A DNA stretch of 64,000 bases from Wuchereria bancrofti (GCA_005281725.1 SSBO01000012.1:4040102-4104101), one strand, 5' to 3'; positions 40,359-54,185 are shown, counted from the first letter of the stretch. Translations and numbers: made by a program. The notes: a model not told the origin generated them from the letters alone.

Positions 40359-43300
40359 AATTCAACAACGAACGAGCAATCACCGATTCTGTGATAGGCC
40401 TTGTTTGATTTCGTAAAACAATGTTCAGAAGCTTATAGCATTTTACCTGCTTCTTTTTTTCCTCACTGCTTTTTTATATCTATAAAATAAGGTTGAATTT
40501 TCGTTACTAAAAGTTTATTAAAATTGTCCAAATTATATTGAAAATAAAGAGAATTTTGCAAATACTAGCTTTATATGTTATCGACAGCAAAAAATCACTC
40601 TTCGATTTTTATCAGTTTTTAAATCGATGCAAGCTTGACTGTTACGATTGCATTAGACATCAATTACCGTGACAAGCTTAACTGATAAAACCACATCAAC
40701 TTATATGATAACTATTTCTTAATAATCGTTATAATCCGTTGCTTCCACAAAATGTTTATTATAAAATAAATATTCCTGTTTGTTTCAGCATCAAAAAAAA
40801 AAAAGCTCACCTTACAGATTCATTCAAAATGTTTACATGTTTGTGTATATTTTGGTTTTTAGATTAAAAAACAGTAGAAAGTATGATTTTTCCTTGCGTT
40901 TTAATGAAAATATTGCAGTATAAGAAACAGTTGCATCAAACTATAAAGGTGCTGATTATGTTACCAAATTTGTTAAAAAGGAACTTTGCGTTATAACGAA
41001 TTATTTAGTAAAAATGCTAAATCCAACGTACTATTTCAAATTGTTAAATTAACTTTCATAATACTTAACACTTTCTTTTTATCAAGTTGATAGTAGCAAT
41101 AACATGCTTGCTAAGAAAAATGGAAATGGAAACAAAAAAAAAGATAAAAAGATAAATTCTTGAAAGCTATGCGAACGGGAATTTCTTGAATCTCACACTG
41201 AGAATTTTTCATGTAATACTATAAGTTGAAAAAATTTTGATAATGCTATAGCTTTTCTTTTTAAATATGACAATGATCTTCATAAGCGTCAATTTGATAG
41301 TTAGTGAACATTTTGAGCTTCTTTGTCAATCGAAATTGAAGAGAGTTAGAAATATTTTGAGTTAAAAAATATTAAGTAAAAATTTATTATTTTTTTTTCT
41401 TTGAAATCAGTGATACTAAATCTAGATTATTGGCCGACATTGACGCTTTTATGCATATTGGGGATTTATATCACATGGATAAGTTAAATGTTAATGTGGA
41501 ATTTGAAGGATTAATTCAAAAACTAATTTATTCGCACCTTGTGATAAGCTCTTCTATTGAATTAATACCGCATTTATTTTTCATTAATTACCTTCCAGTA
41601 GTTTTTCTCTGAGTGTGTGGCAGTATCACAATAAGTCTCAATGCATTTTCAGTTCATTTTTGTTTACTCTTACGTTTTCAATTTGTGCATAGTAAAACTT
41701 GTTTGGAATTAAATGATCTTATTTTTTACATTTTTATTATAGCAAGTAATCTCCTGATAGATAATTTTATAAATTTTTCGATCGTAGTTATTTCAATTAA
41801 TTCGTGCATGTGTCCCTTTTTCCGCTTGATCAAGTGCTAGAAAAGAAATTAGTCCTACAATCAAATATTTAATTCTTTCTTTCAATTTTTTTTCAAGGTT
41901 ATTTGCTGCAAATTTGAAATTTTTTAGGAAAAAATAATGTTTAGTATAGATCATTCACTTAACTTCAAACTGTAATAGTAAATTAAATGTAATGCCGTCA
42001 AAATTATCAATAACTAATTATAAGTAAAAGTTTGTTTTTTCATCAGTACAGACATGTTGTTGTAAATACAGCCATTCTGCCTTGGATTTTTTATTAGATA
42101 AACCAAAGTTTTTATTTAGCTAATCCAGTTACATAAATTTCAGAAATAAACAGACTGATTTCATGATTTCGTAGTGCGCTTCTCTGTCTAATATTTATTT
42201 CGCACTTTTTTTCTTCCTCTTATATTCAAGCAGAATAAATCAATAACCTATAATTAATTTCTTATCGTTCCGGGTAAATGATAAGATTCTAGAAGTTTGA
42301 AATTCTGCCACAGATATTCTTTTTTGAAGGCAGAAAGCAATTATGCACCATTATAGCGATTGCGCTGGTGTCACTACACTCGTTTACATTAACTAACTGT
42401 ACAGAACTTCAAAAAAAAAATACTTTAAATATTGAAAACAACTCTCTAGAAGTCTGAAAATATTTTAAGTCACATTTTTGGTAATTCGAATAATTCTAGA
42501 ATGATTTATTATAATTTTTGAACTACTCTTATTATTTTGCATTCCAGCAAACAAATCAGCATAGATACAATAACAGTAAACCGTTGATAGGTCTAATTAT
42601 CAATGATAACTTGAATTCATACGATCAGGATGGTACTTTGATTCCATCATCTGAATATGATTTAAAAGATCAAAAAACCAATGGACAAGAGGATTTTTTT
42701 TTCCCAGCATTTGTTGTTTGAATATGACACCTAGCAAAGCAGGGATGAATTGTATCCTTCAACAACACGGGGAGCGGAAACGTAGAGAAAGCAGTGGGCA
42801 ATTGAAAAGTGAAGTGAAAGATAGAAATTTCAACAAATAACATGAAAACTTCCAAATCTTTTTTCTTCAACTCTCTGAAAGTACTTTATATGTGAATTAT
42901 ATACATACATTTCTCATTCAAATATGTGGCCAGTATTTGAAATAAACATGCGTTTGTGAAAAAAATTCTTGTATCTCAAAAATATACAGACGAAATATGC
43001 AAACGTAGTAAGCAAACATATAGTTAGCAGTTACAAATTTTGCAAATCGCAATATCATAACATTATATTGTTAATACAGCATTGTAAAAAGCCTTAACAA
43101 AATTATGGTGATATCACCAGATTTAAAACAAAACAATTATAGTTGCAAACTAATCATTCTTGAGATGTACATAGGGAAATTTACGTCTGAAAATAAACAG
43201 CTCTTTTGCTCATTTAACTAATTTAATGTCTTGAAATAAGGAAGAATATTTCTTTTCACTATCTCCAAACATTTATAAGATTTATAAAACATTCCATAAA

Positions 43301-44168
43301 ATAACAAATCGATGGCATTTAGCATTTTGAGAGGTAAAATTTCATTTCTATATCAACAAAACAACAGCCTGTATTTCAAAAAACTCTCTAGGTGATACTG
43401 TTTTGGGAAAAAACCAAATGTTGTCGATATTCAGCATTTTAGAGTAAATTTATAAAAATGGAAGACTCGTCAGATTTCAGGTACACCACAATATTTTAGC
43501 GATTATCTCCCATCTATGTTATAAAATCATCAGATATAAGTACCATGCTTATGAAATTGATCTCCATTTTCTTTTTTTTTATCATGACAAAGCATTTCGG
43601 ATGGCATCGTTATCTGTTCAATTATTCGACCGCAGCTTTTTCTGTCCGCAGAATGCGAACGTTCCAAATGATTGTTCCTTCGCATTACAATATAAAATAT
43701 TGGAATCTGGAAATTCTTATTACTAAACTTGAAATTGAGTTTATCGTGATGGATGTTTTTTTTAGTCTCTTTAACAAATTCGAAAAGTATCTGATCAACA
43801 TCCCTATTAACTGATTATTAACACGACAATTAGCTCTCGTATATGTTGACGAATTTTTGCAATTTACAACACTACAGGTTGAATGAGTGTGACTTTTGCG
43901 TAACTCCAAACTACCGTTTTGACGATTAATAAGTAATTGATACAACTATTGATATTCCAAATGCTTTATACCTCCTTCATCAAAAAAACTTTCGATGAAA
44001 CTTTGACTATATTATGACTTTAAGATCATTAGTTTTTCCCACTATATTTGATGAATCCACGTCAAAATTTATGACTTAGTCTTTGGTTTTAGAAAGTCTG
44101 TCTGGTACTTGCTCACATTACATCTAATCCTTGCTTTAGAACTTTTCAATAATTCGACCAAGCTTTAC
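40359..44168. other. region with weak exon candidates only
   Basis: About 3.8 kb between the small heat-shock gene and the receptor locus. One exon-like stretch at 42548-42721 (+) is listed separately. A further open frame near 41.41-41.61 kb (+) follows an acceptor-like site but has no recognisable domain. The rest is AT-rich sequence in which I see nothing. Confidence 0.5.
42548..42721 (+). CDS. possible orphan terminal exon
   Basis: A good acceptor (TTTTGCATTCCAG, ending 42547) is followed by 57 open codons and a TGA. The translation is polar and coding-like (QTNQHRYNNSKPLIGLIIND, then SYDQDGTLIPSSEYDLKDQK). No family recognised and no upstream exon identified with certainty. It could belong to an unrecognised plus-strand gene at 40.9-42.7 kb, or be an alternative end of the heat-shock gene, or chance. 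Confidence 0.25.
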   Translation, partial: QTNQHRYNNSKPLIGLIINDNLNSYDQDGTLIPSSEYDLKDQKTNGQEDFFFPAFVV

Positions 44169-47100
44169 CTTTTCCAAAAATTGACGAAATCTTTCACTAT
44201 TTTTTGCGGACGCATTTCGACAACTGCTGGCTCGTATGACAACATCATGTAAATCTTTGGACCGAAAATAAATCCAAGTAAAATGGATGCGCATAAAAAT
44301 AGTTCAAGAACAATAACTGTAGCCTGTATAATAATTTTCAGTTCAGCTTCTAATTCCAAAAAAAGAAAAAGCCATGTTGAAAAATAAAATATTAATGTGA
44401 AGTAGAGACCTTATACAGTGGTGGAATCAAAATATAAGTCACTACCGTTGCCCAACACTATCACTGATGCAAATTCTTCTGTCAGCCACCTAAAACAGAT
44501 AGCATAATAAATTATCATTTAAAATACAAAATATTTATATTTCGATTTTCAAACTAACTTATCACCACTATTTTTTGCATTATTATTTGTAACTTGAAGG
44601 TTTTGCAGAAAAATCAACTCTTTGAAGAAACTGTCGTGGTGTTTTGTTGAAGTATTTGCGGTCAATCAATAGTTGGAACAAGCAGGGGATTTTCTACATG
44701 TTGTTTGTAGAGGATAGAAGATTCGAGGTTATTTCGAGTGTTAGCTGCGCCAAGTTTGTTGGGAATGAGGTGTGTGTGCCGTACATTGTGGACAAAGGCA
44801 AGAGTTGAATCTTTATTTGTCAAGGTTAACAACTTAAATAACTTCTCATACTTTGGTCTTTCGCGAAATTGAAATTCGCGACAGAATGCGCAGTCTGGAT
44901 GCCCATTATGAATAGCAGTAGAAGCCAGTAGTTCCAGTAGCTGATGTGAACAGTATCAGAAAATCCCAGTGATTCAGCGTTTTCCGGTTGTGTGGCTTTA
45001 GCGATCATCGCTCCAGAACAGAATGCATAGCTCACTGGGTGTCACAATATGAAGTCTGCAGTTGTAGTGGCTGGTTCATTGTGGGACATTCGAAAAATCA
45101 GAATTTTAGAAGGCTCAAATTTTTGAAATTAAATAACGAAACCAACGGTATTAGTCGATTCAAAGACGAAAATATATCCAGTGATATAAAAACAGCAATT
45201 AACACCCATAAGCAGTGATAGCTCCAAAGATTGATTCCCTTGATAACTCGGAAGTACAGTTTGATTATCACTAAGAGCAGTACTCCCAGTGCTGCGAGCA
45301 ACATTAGAGTTATTTTTACTGCTAGTGCATAATTCCATATTTGCAAGCGCCATTGCCCTGCTATTAATTAGTCCAAAATCTGGATTATTGTAAAATTCAT
45401 TGAAAATTAATTTAATTTAAATATTGACAAAAAATTGCTGCGTACTTTTTACATGCTGGAATGCGAAATTAAACATATAACACTAACTTTCTCTACTTTC
45501 CTTCTTTATTAGTTCACAGTAAAATTCTGAAAATAATGATTACTGTTGGAAATTGAAGTTCTTGGGTACGCTACAAATGTAAGAACCGACAAGTGCGCTG
45601 GATTCGCCAATCATTGAATATGATATTTTCATTGATTTTACGTCATCTGCACACTGGTGAAATGCATCACGACATGATTCTGCAATTTATTTATTTTGAA
45701 GATCATAAACTTTAGAGATCAATTTATTTACAAATTTTGAAAGAAAAGGAAATAGAAGAATTATAACAAATCTTAATTATGATGTTTCATCCGATACATG
45801 ACCAAGAACACTGAAATATATATAAGGTTCCGAAAATTTAAAGCCGCTTTTATTCGAATAATTTGCAATATTTCAGTAAGCATATAAACCTGAAATTTCT
45901 TCGGCATCGCAACTATGAGATTTTATAGGACAAAAAACTTCTAAATAATCTCTACTTCCTTCTAAACATAATGCTTTGAGAAATGTTAGCGAGTCATTTA
46001 AAAAAAGTGAAGCAACTGATCTTGTGTCTTATAAATTCTCAACATTAAAAAGAAAAAAATAGGAACAGCTAACTGCAACTAAAACACCTTGTAGCAAATT
46101 TTTAAAAATTTACCTAGCTTGTCTGTCTGGCACAAATTCGTAGATAATAAAGTCGTGTTCAATTTGAGTTTTTTAAAGATTTTTGAAATTTGATCGCATC
46201 CTTTCATATAGAATTCCTCACAAATATCAACTTGCTCTAAACACAACTGCTCATAGACAGCATTCGGTGCAAATAAGAAGCATTCCAAGCTATGTACGAA
46301 GTGTCCGCTTTTCGTCATCCTTCCTAAAACATTACTTTTCGGATTCTAAAATCCCTTGATCTATGCAAGGTTGCGGAATGTGGTATCGGAAGTGCTGAAG
46401 AAGACTTTCTCAATTCTTTTACATGCCTAAACTTGGCAGATCTAATTTTCGTCATCCTCACCAGTACACTGGACACATTTCCTCACCACTGCACATTTTT
46501 CCGTCATAAAAGTTTCGATTTGCTTCGGATAACACTGCCATCAGTTTTTAACGTATTTCCGGTAAGTTAACTGATGTAATACTTTTCAGTCAAGCACGAA
46601 ATTCGTCATATATTACATTCCTTAAGTTAGAATACATTATTAAAGAAAAACAAGGAAGTTTTGTCTTACACACTAAGAAGTAAGGTGGTTACAATGTTAG
46701 TACTCTGAATAAATTTAAATGAAATTTCCTGGAAAATTCAAAATTACATATCTTAAGTTGTAAAGATATGGTGCCTACAAATCTACATATCATATAGATA
46801 AAAGTCATGTGTATCGCCAATAACGATATATGAACATATGGATAAAGGGATTCCAAAATAATTCGCAATTTCCCAATAAAATAGGAAAAATTTTCAAAAT
46901 TACTCAAAACATTTTTTTAGACGGTGAACGTTTTTCCATTTCATTTGTTAGGTCATTCTGAAGAATCAATTTTGTAAATAAATGCAGTTTGTATTTGTCC
47001 GAATCTTACTTCATTTAATTTCCGAAAAACGTAATATTTGCAGATCGGACGGTCTATAGGCATCTTAAACCACCTCTCCAATAAAAGAACTTCATGCGAA

Positions 47101-50100
47101 ATAAACGACTTTAATAGATATTGGAATGATACAGAAAGAAATTGGAATCCATTGCATAGTATCGATCTATGACAATACAGTGTTCATAAGTCGCAGGCAT
47201 GGCACATTACCAAGTGGTATGCCTATGAAAGACTGCAGATGATTTGCGCACGCAATACAAAAACATCAAATCCTAATGTAATAAACCTAGCACAAGTGCG
47301 CTTATCGTGTTCAAAGGTTAAATATTGGAAATTATGCCCACCAGTTGCACCAATGGCAATTAATTAAAGTTGCAACTGATGTTAAATTTGAAAAAAGAGA
47401 AACTTCTGTACACAAGGTTTAGCAGTAAAATACGTAGTCTCATCAGAAGCACTTGTGAAAAGTTTGGTAACGTTATTTGTTGCTGTTGGATCTTTTTCTC
47501 CAATTACTGTTTTAACTCCAGCTATGCAAACGCCATTTTCCGTAGCAAGTTTTTCAAACTGTCCATAAGTGCTCAGTGATGAATCATCCTGAAATATTCG
47601 AAGTGAAGCTTAATCCTCTCTAATTGTGCTACCATTCATCGCTAGCACAATACCACATGTATTGTTTTATTAAATTTTTCTCGGACTAGAAGGAACAGAA
47701 ATGCTACTAGTCAATATCTTTAAAAAAATATCTTTCAATGAAAATTTCTCCTCTGTCGTGAAACTTGGGGTTGACTGATGCTTGTAGCATAGAGTCGAAT
47801 TGGATTTTAGTATGCTGAAGAGCTTTCGTTGTTTGTTATTGTAGTTGGTATGGACGAATGCGTTGAGTGGAAAGCCTATTGTAATGCTTTTATCCGTTAA
47901 CAGCCACGATACACAAGTATTAATCTATAGCAACAATACACTGGTAATTTCGTAGAGTATCTACAAATGAGATCAAGAAAATGAATGAATTGATGGGGAA
48001 CTTCAGGGATTTAAATGAACTGAATTAAATGAGCGCGGGGGAGCAGCAGAACTATAACGTGCTGGCACAAAAAACTGATCTAGACAAAGGATTTAAATCT
48101 TTATGTAGTGAGCATTGACTTGCAACAAGTGCATGATTACATTGAGTTAAGAGCTATCAGATGATCTTTACTCTTCATGTAGTAAGCGATGGGTTCATTA
48201 TTGTCAATTCCTCCAAGAATGACTATTACCTTAGAAAACCTTTACAATATTTTGACATTGCAAGCAAATTTGAATTGAACAAAGGTTTTTAACATATTAA
48301 ACAATTCACAGGGAAGATGAGTGTCGGAATGATTGCTTACATGATGCAATTTGAAGCAATTTTACATTTCTAATGTTCAATTAAGACAAATTTTAGTTTA
48401 GTATTATGGATTAATGCAATTTTATTTTGATATATTTTATAAGTTATTTAGAAATTTGCGAAATTATTTAGAGCTTCGCGACAGGAACAGCTATCATCTA
48501 ACTCATAGAAAATGTTTTCGTGAATAACTGATGTTTTCTGTCACATCAGTCAAATTTTCAGTTTCTCTCATTGGACTGCAATTGATTCAAAAAGCAAATC
48601 TTGATTCTCCCAGCATTTTTCAGTGATTCTTGAGGAATCGATAAAACTCGAACTTAAATCGATCTCTGATGGCTTTTCATTCCTAAGAATCATCTCCGAG
48701 AGTGGTTTTTATAGATATTAATTAAATTAATTTTCATACCCTCTCTTCATATACCTCAATAGAAAAACATTTCGATTGCCTAGATTTAATTCTTGCCTAT
48801 TTGGGAACTCTGAAAAGATATTTAGTATGACATTTCTGAAGAAATGAAGTTCATCGCCAAAAGAAATTCCAAGGTTTTTTTACTAGTTGGAATCAAATAT
48901 GTGGTAAGGCTTCAAAATTCTTACGATTCAACACAATGAATTTTTTTCTTAGTATCAAAATTAAGACAGTTATAAACTTCGGATTTAGGTCTTAACTTAC
49001 TTTATTCTGTCATTTCTCACAAGTATTCGTTGACCACTCACTCTTCGTAGTGTAGAGAAGAGCTTCAAAGCAAAAAGAAGTAAGAAAAGGGTGAAAGTAC
49101 TACAAAATCTTAGAACCTTAACATTTATTTATGAAGTAATTTTTTCGTTCTCTATCCTTCTTATCGCAAATTTTTAGTATCGCAAACCTATAAAATATTA
49201 TTTAAAAAAAGAACATTAAATGAATGAGAGTAGAAGTAAAGGTAGGAAAAACGTTATACGAACTCTTCGCAAAATAATGTTTATATCTTAAACTCTGTTT
49301 CCAATCTTATGTATGTACTGCAAAGCCTTTATACTTTGTTTCTAATAATGTTTTATACGTTAACTCTTTGTTCCCAACCATATGTTTCTACCGTAAACCC
49401 TTTTATATATACTACTTACTTCCTTTTCTGTTTACACTGTGACGACCCTTGAACCCTGACAAAGAATTTATCTTGACCACTCTCACTTTAACATATATAT
49501 ATGTTATGGAAAAACAGAAGGTAGTTCCTGGAGGCAGTTCAACCACAAAAAGGGATTTCCACTACTTGCACCGCAATTCTTCTTTACAAAATTTATTGTA
49601 CTGTTGTTTCTGTTGATAAAGAATTATTATATTCCTGTGCCACCTCACATATTAAATCATCCAACGAATCTTCCCGAATCTCCCCGAGATCCCAACTACA
49701 CTTCTTGCATCTAACATCAGAACAATGAAAATGTAAATCAAAATTGACCTGATCAGAAGTAATGATGGAGATGTACTCCTAAGGAAACTTTCCGAGCAAT
49801 TTGAGAACTTCCAGGATCTCTTTTTTCTGATGGGAGGGCGGAGATTGAATCTAATACCATATCATCGTCTGCATCCAATGATACCAGCAGGTTATCCCTA
49901 GATACAAAAAGGCTTTTCAATGCTCCACCCACACGACCACCCAAAGCATATGCATATCCTAAATTATTTTTTATTAATGGAATGTCAAAAACTGACTTAA
50001 AATAAACATTCACAAATTAATAAGACTTATAATTGACTGATGGTCAATACTACATTGTAAGAATAGATAAAACAATGAAAAAAAGGGTAATTAAAACAAT

Positions 50101-50455
50101 TTTGTCGCAAATAAACTTTTCAAATCTGGAAGCCTCGAATAGATTTGCATTTCAGACTTTTTTTTAGTGAACAAAACTTTGGTGCAGTAAGATTGGTGAA
50201 ACGAGTAAACGAAAAAGTAATAAATAAGCAGATTAGTAAATGAATTGATAATAGCGATGCTAACTCACCAAAAACAGATCCTTGTAGTATTGTAATGTTT
50301 TGACCATCTTGTTCGATGGTGAAGCAATAATTTTCTGCAACTACCGCTTTCTCAACAGGTTTTTGTCCTGATGAGCATGAATCAACCAATATGGTACCCA
50401 TGTTTAAGTTCCGAAATAAACTCATTTGTAGGTAGCGTTTAGAAAAGGTCGTCAA
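44169..50455 (-). CDS. class C G-protein-coupled receptor, exon structure incomplete
   Basis: Pieces occur on one strand in class C order. Venus-flytrap: 50455-50269 (NLNMGTILVDSCSSG) joins in phase to 49958-49789 (YAYALGGRVGGALKSLF); 49748-49593 follows in phase but reaches a stop unless spliced earlier; 47588 downward reads DDSSLSTYGQFEKLATENGV, like the second lobe. Cysteine-rich: 46318-46114 joined in phase to 45679-45540. Membrane part: about 45357-45143 (TM1-TM2, ITLMLLAALGVLLLVIIKLY), about 45040-44840 (TM3-TM4, SYAFCSGAMIAKA, YWNYWLLLLFIMG), 44489-44417 joined to 44323-44169 (TM7, ASILLGFIFGPKIYMML). The FGPKIY ending of TM7 and the TT before it resemble metabotropic glutamate-type receptors. 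TM5, TM6 and both ends were not placed, and several junctions do not join in phase as drawn, so more than one gene is possible. No subfamily symbol is justified. Confidence 0.5.
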
Positions 50456-53400
50456 CTGAAAATCTTTGGATCAGTCCTCCTAAAATTTTTGATCTTTCTT
50501 CAGGTCTTTAGTCATTTAAAACTATTGTCCAATTTTTACTTGTAAATTTATTTGGAGATATCGTTATATGAAAATTTCGTGAACTTATTAGAATGCTTCA
50601 ATGATTTACTGTATATAAAAAAGCGAACGAAAGAGAAATATCTGAATTTCTGTAAGATTGACAAATACGACCGCCATGGAAATCGACAAACCAAGGATGT
50701 ACAACTGATGTCGTCGTGAATTTGGAAAGTAAAACCCCTGAAATGTTAAGAAAGTTGAAAATGAAATAATAAAACGCACACGATTAGTCTCTTTATTGTA
50801 ACCTAAATTATGGCGTCAAGTTTTGCCAATTTCAATGAATTAATAGTGCAGTGACAAAATCAAATGTTCTGGTCAATTTTACGTATGGGAACATTGGCTG
50901 CAAAAGGATCGATAAGGTGCGCATGTGAAATGAATTTTGTTGCTTTGGGTTGTGCTTATAGCCAGTCGTGGTTTAATTCCAGTTTCATATTCCATTTCTA
51001 ACAGATTCAAATTTTTAAATCTAAAGAGATTTATGATTAATAATGAAGCGCATAAGTGATCTGTTCCCCCTACTGTTTAATTCAAATGCTTTGTAGTTGT
51101 ATTTAGTCGAAGCCTTACAGTACCTTGAAAGTTAATCTAAAAATTTCTTTCATTTTATATAAGTTCATGCGTAAGCTATAGTTCAATAATTCGTAATGTG
51201 CATAACATTAGAACATAGAACTTATTTTCAAAATGAATATAAAATTTCAGCTCTTCTGTCAACTATCATTAAATGATTTATTAGCAAAACGAAGTTTTGG
51301 TTCCTCCGTGTTCAAAAACTATTGTTTTAATAAAATTTGTTGTCTTTAAATAACTTATTTGATGGCATGATAATCACCTCAACTTCCATATGACCTAACT
51401 GTTCGTTATAATCATTTCTATTCCTTCGATTCCATTTCTATTCGACATCAATGTTATGTTTAACTCCCAGTAAAAATAAATTTATTCCAACTAATTCTAC
51501 TGGATCACTGGCATCAAATTCATAAATCAGTGATTCCAGCTCAGTCATAATTGTTATAATTTAGTACATTTCGGAAATGGCTTAACACTGCAATACACTT
51601 CGTTTTACTAGTTTATTTTTTAAGATTATTCCGATATCACCAGTTTATATTATGCTTTGCTTCGAAGCTGATCAAGTAGAGTTTTGTAAAAGTTAATCTA
51701 CTTATTTCGAAATTTAAGTTTCTATCAAATGGAGAGAAGGAAGTACAAGAGCATTTTTCCCAGCAACTTACTGAAATTTAATTAAATCGTCATAATGCTA
51801 ATGCTATTGACTTTTTCTCCAGTCTAGCAGTAACAGCATTAAAAGCATAAACGGCTCTAATTCGGCTGTTAACGTTTGCTTATAATTAAGTGCCATCGTT
51901 TGAATATCAATTTTAGAACAGCCATTATCATTATTTCCATATAGTACGATGTGCAGCTAAAAATTCGAAAATAAATTTTAATTACGAAAAAGTTTTGGAA
52001 GATCTTAACGACCCAGGAAAAATCTACAAAGTTTTTAAGTACAAATAGGATGTATTAAAGAAAAACCTTCACAAAATATGCATTCACGTGATTCATAAGT
52101 TGTCCAAATCTAGCGGAATTGACTGATCAGAGTTACCTATTGCATGAACGGAATGAGTAACCAATAGGATTGATAGTTGTTTTTTAATAATCGTAAAATT
52201 CTTGAATTAAAGTAAATCACGCTGTTGTTGACACAAATATATTATCTAGAATGAGGCCGATGTTCTGATAATACGGATGAATCCAACTTTTTAAAATGAA
52301 ATTGTTGAGTAACCACCTGAATATTTGATTCTTCCATAAACTCCAATGGTTCTGTATTAGACTGTTGTTCGTCCGTATCCGACGTTTTATTAGTTCCAAA
52401 ATGCTTCCCAACAAGTAATTTTGTTATCTGAGAAGTATTTCATATTAAAGTTCAACTACACGAAATTTTTTCTTTGGCAAAAAATTTCACATTTCGTTTC
52501 TGTATTTTATTTTGAAATATGGTTTGTTGTATCAGTAAAGGCGTTAATTAAAAAATCAGTTCCTTCCACCGAAAAAATGTTCATCGTAACTCATTGCCAT
52601 TAACAGTATCAATTTGATTTTGTTAGTGATTGTTAGTATTTTCTTCAGTAATTTTTGCAGTTGTTATAGCAACAAGCACAGACATGACAACCTATAAACC
52701 CATGAAATATTTGTGACGAGTAGGATTTTACTACTTTATTGTTTATTCAAAATTCAAAAAAAGATTTGGTAATGGATTAATCCTTCGGAGAGAATAAGAA
52801 TAAGGAATGAAAATGGAGGATGACAGAAGATGAAAAAAGATAATGAACACTTTTATTGATTATTAGTACTATTTGCACTATCTACTACGTGTCTCCGAAA
52901 GGAATTTTTTAATCCTTAAGTGTCAAAGCATCACTTACTTAAAATGACTAAAATTACCTTTATCTATCATTCTTAATAATTTCGTTATTCCTAGTCATAT
53001 ACTATTATATTGCTTTCGCCGTTGTTATAGATCTCACTACTGTTCTTGCATTTCATAACTGTGTAAAGATAACTGGACATAATGCTATAAAACTTTATTG
53101 AATTCCTAGGTGTAAAGCCCCTGTGCTTTATTATATTTTTTAAAGCAGTTTTGTCTATTTCTTCACAAGAAAGTTATTTACACCCCTCAAAAAAGAGATT
53201 TTTCCAGAGGAGCTGTAGTAATAAAATCCAAATAAAAGCAGTGTCTGGAAATTTCTTCAAACAAAAAATACCTCTTTTTTGGATAAACACATAAATATAA
53301 TTTGGCTGTCTGAATTTCAAACAACATGCTCAAAATTAAAAGTTTCTGTATTGATTATTTCGGAAATGACGATATTTTTCTGTCGTAATCTGTTAATAAC

Positions 53401-53770
53401 TCGACTCGTTAAATTGTCATCAATTTTTCCAACAATTGCTAGAAGCTTCTATTCAAGTTGTTCATAAGCCTCATAAATGGCTAGAATTTAGTAGTACAAT
53501 ACTCTAGTAATAAAGTGAAATTATCTACAAATTTCCTTTTTGCTTTTCGAAATCAACTTCGTAATTATTTTTTTTGATGAAATGAATTTTCTGCTTGAGA
53601 ATCTTTCCTATAAGGCAAATGAAATTACCATATGTGCAAATAGAAACAGTGGATAGTAACTATCCTAATTAAATTTAGAAATCATTCCTTTCCATACCAA
53701 GAAGTTTGTGGAAATTTTAATTTCCTGTGTTGCATTTATCAGTTCGTAGAAGCCAAGTGAATCAAAAACA
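50456..53770. other. region without a recognised gene
   Basis: The 5' end of the receptor locus must lie here or further right, since the exon starting at 50455 opens with an acceptor rather than a start. I could not identify those exons among the short AT-rich frames. Confidence 0.4.
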
Positions 53771-53929
53771 TATTATAAATTCAAATTTTTGAGTGAGATA
53801 TTTGTGTTTGATTAAAATGACGGTGTTATTTCTCTTCAGAAGCAAAAAAAGTCATTTCGTTGCCTTATTTTGTGGATGGTTTCTCAAATTGTGTGCGAGA
53901 AATGCAAAATTATACATTGCTAGAGAAAT
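53771..53929 (+). pseudogene. inverted partial copy of the lin-22-type exon 4
   Basis: 159 bp matching the reverse complement of 56782-56940 at all but two positions, without gaps. It holds 69 bp of intron, the TCTCTTCAG acceptor, and the first 90 bp of exon 4 (copy begins at 53840), with one Phe-to-Ile change. Homology stops inside the Orange-domain coding sequence. The reading frame stays open for about 15 more codons of unrelated sequence, past a possible donor (TTTTTGTAAAC). It lacks the bHLH exons, so it cannot encode the full regulator. Confidence 0.85.
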
Positions 53930-54185
53930 CATTTCTTTTTGTAAACTCAATTGGCAAACATCCAATTTTTTTAACTTAATAAATATATCCCATCTGAATT
54001 TGAAGAATCCTTACATTTCCAAACAAAAAACAATAGTACTATTGTATATCAACTTCAATTTTTACTAATTTTTATTTGTGCTTAAAACTTTCCGCCTGAT
54101 ACACAGCGAAAGTACGATAAATACGGCAACTGCACAAATCAAGAGAAACAGATCTTCAAACTGACAAACGTGCAGAAAGTGGTGA

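Noticed and set aside
41430..41840. Two consecutive plus-strand frames after the heat-shock gene
   Set aside because: An acceptor-like site lies upstream, but more than one frame is open and the products are low-complexity and hydrophobic. No family match; kept only as part of the region note.
48568..48715. Minus-strand stretch ending LLFESIAVQ and stop
   Set aside because: Composition is coding-like, but it has no acceptor of usual form and does not join in phase to the flytrap exons on either side.
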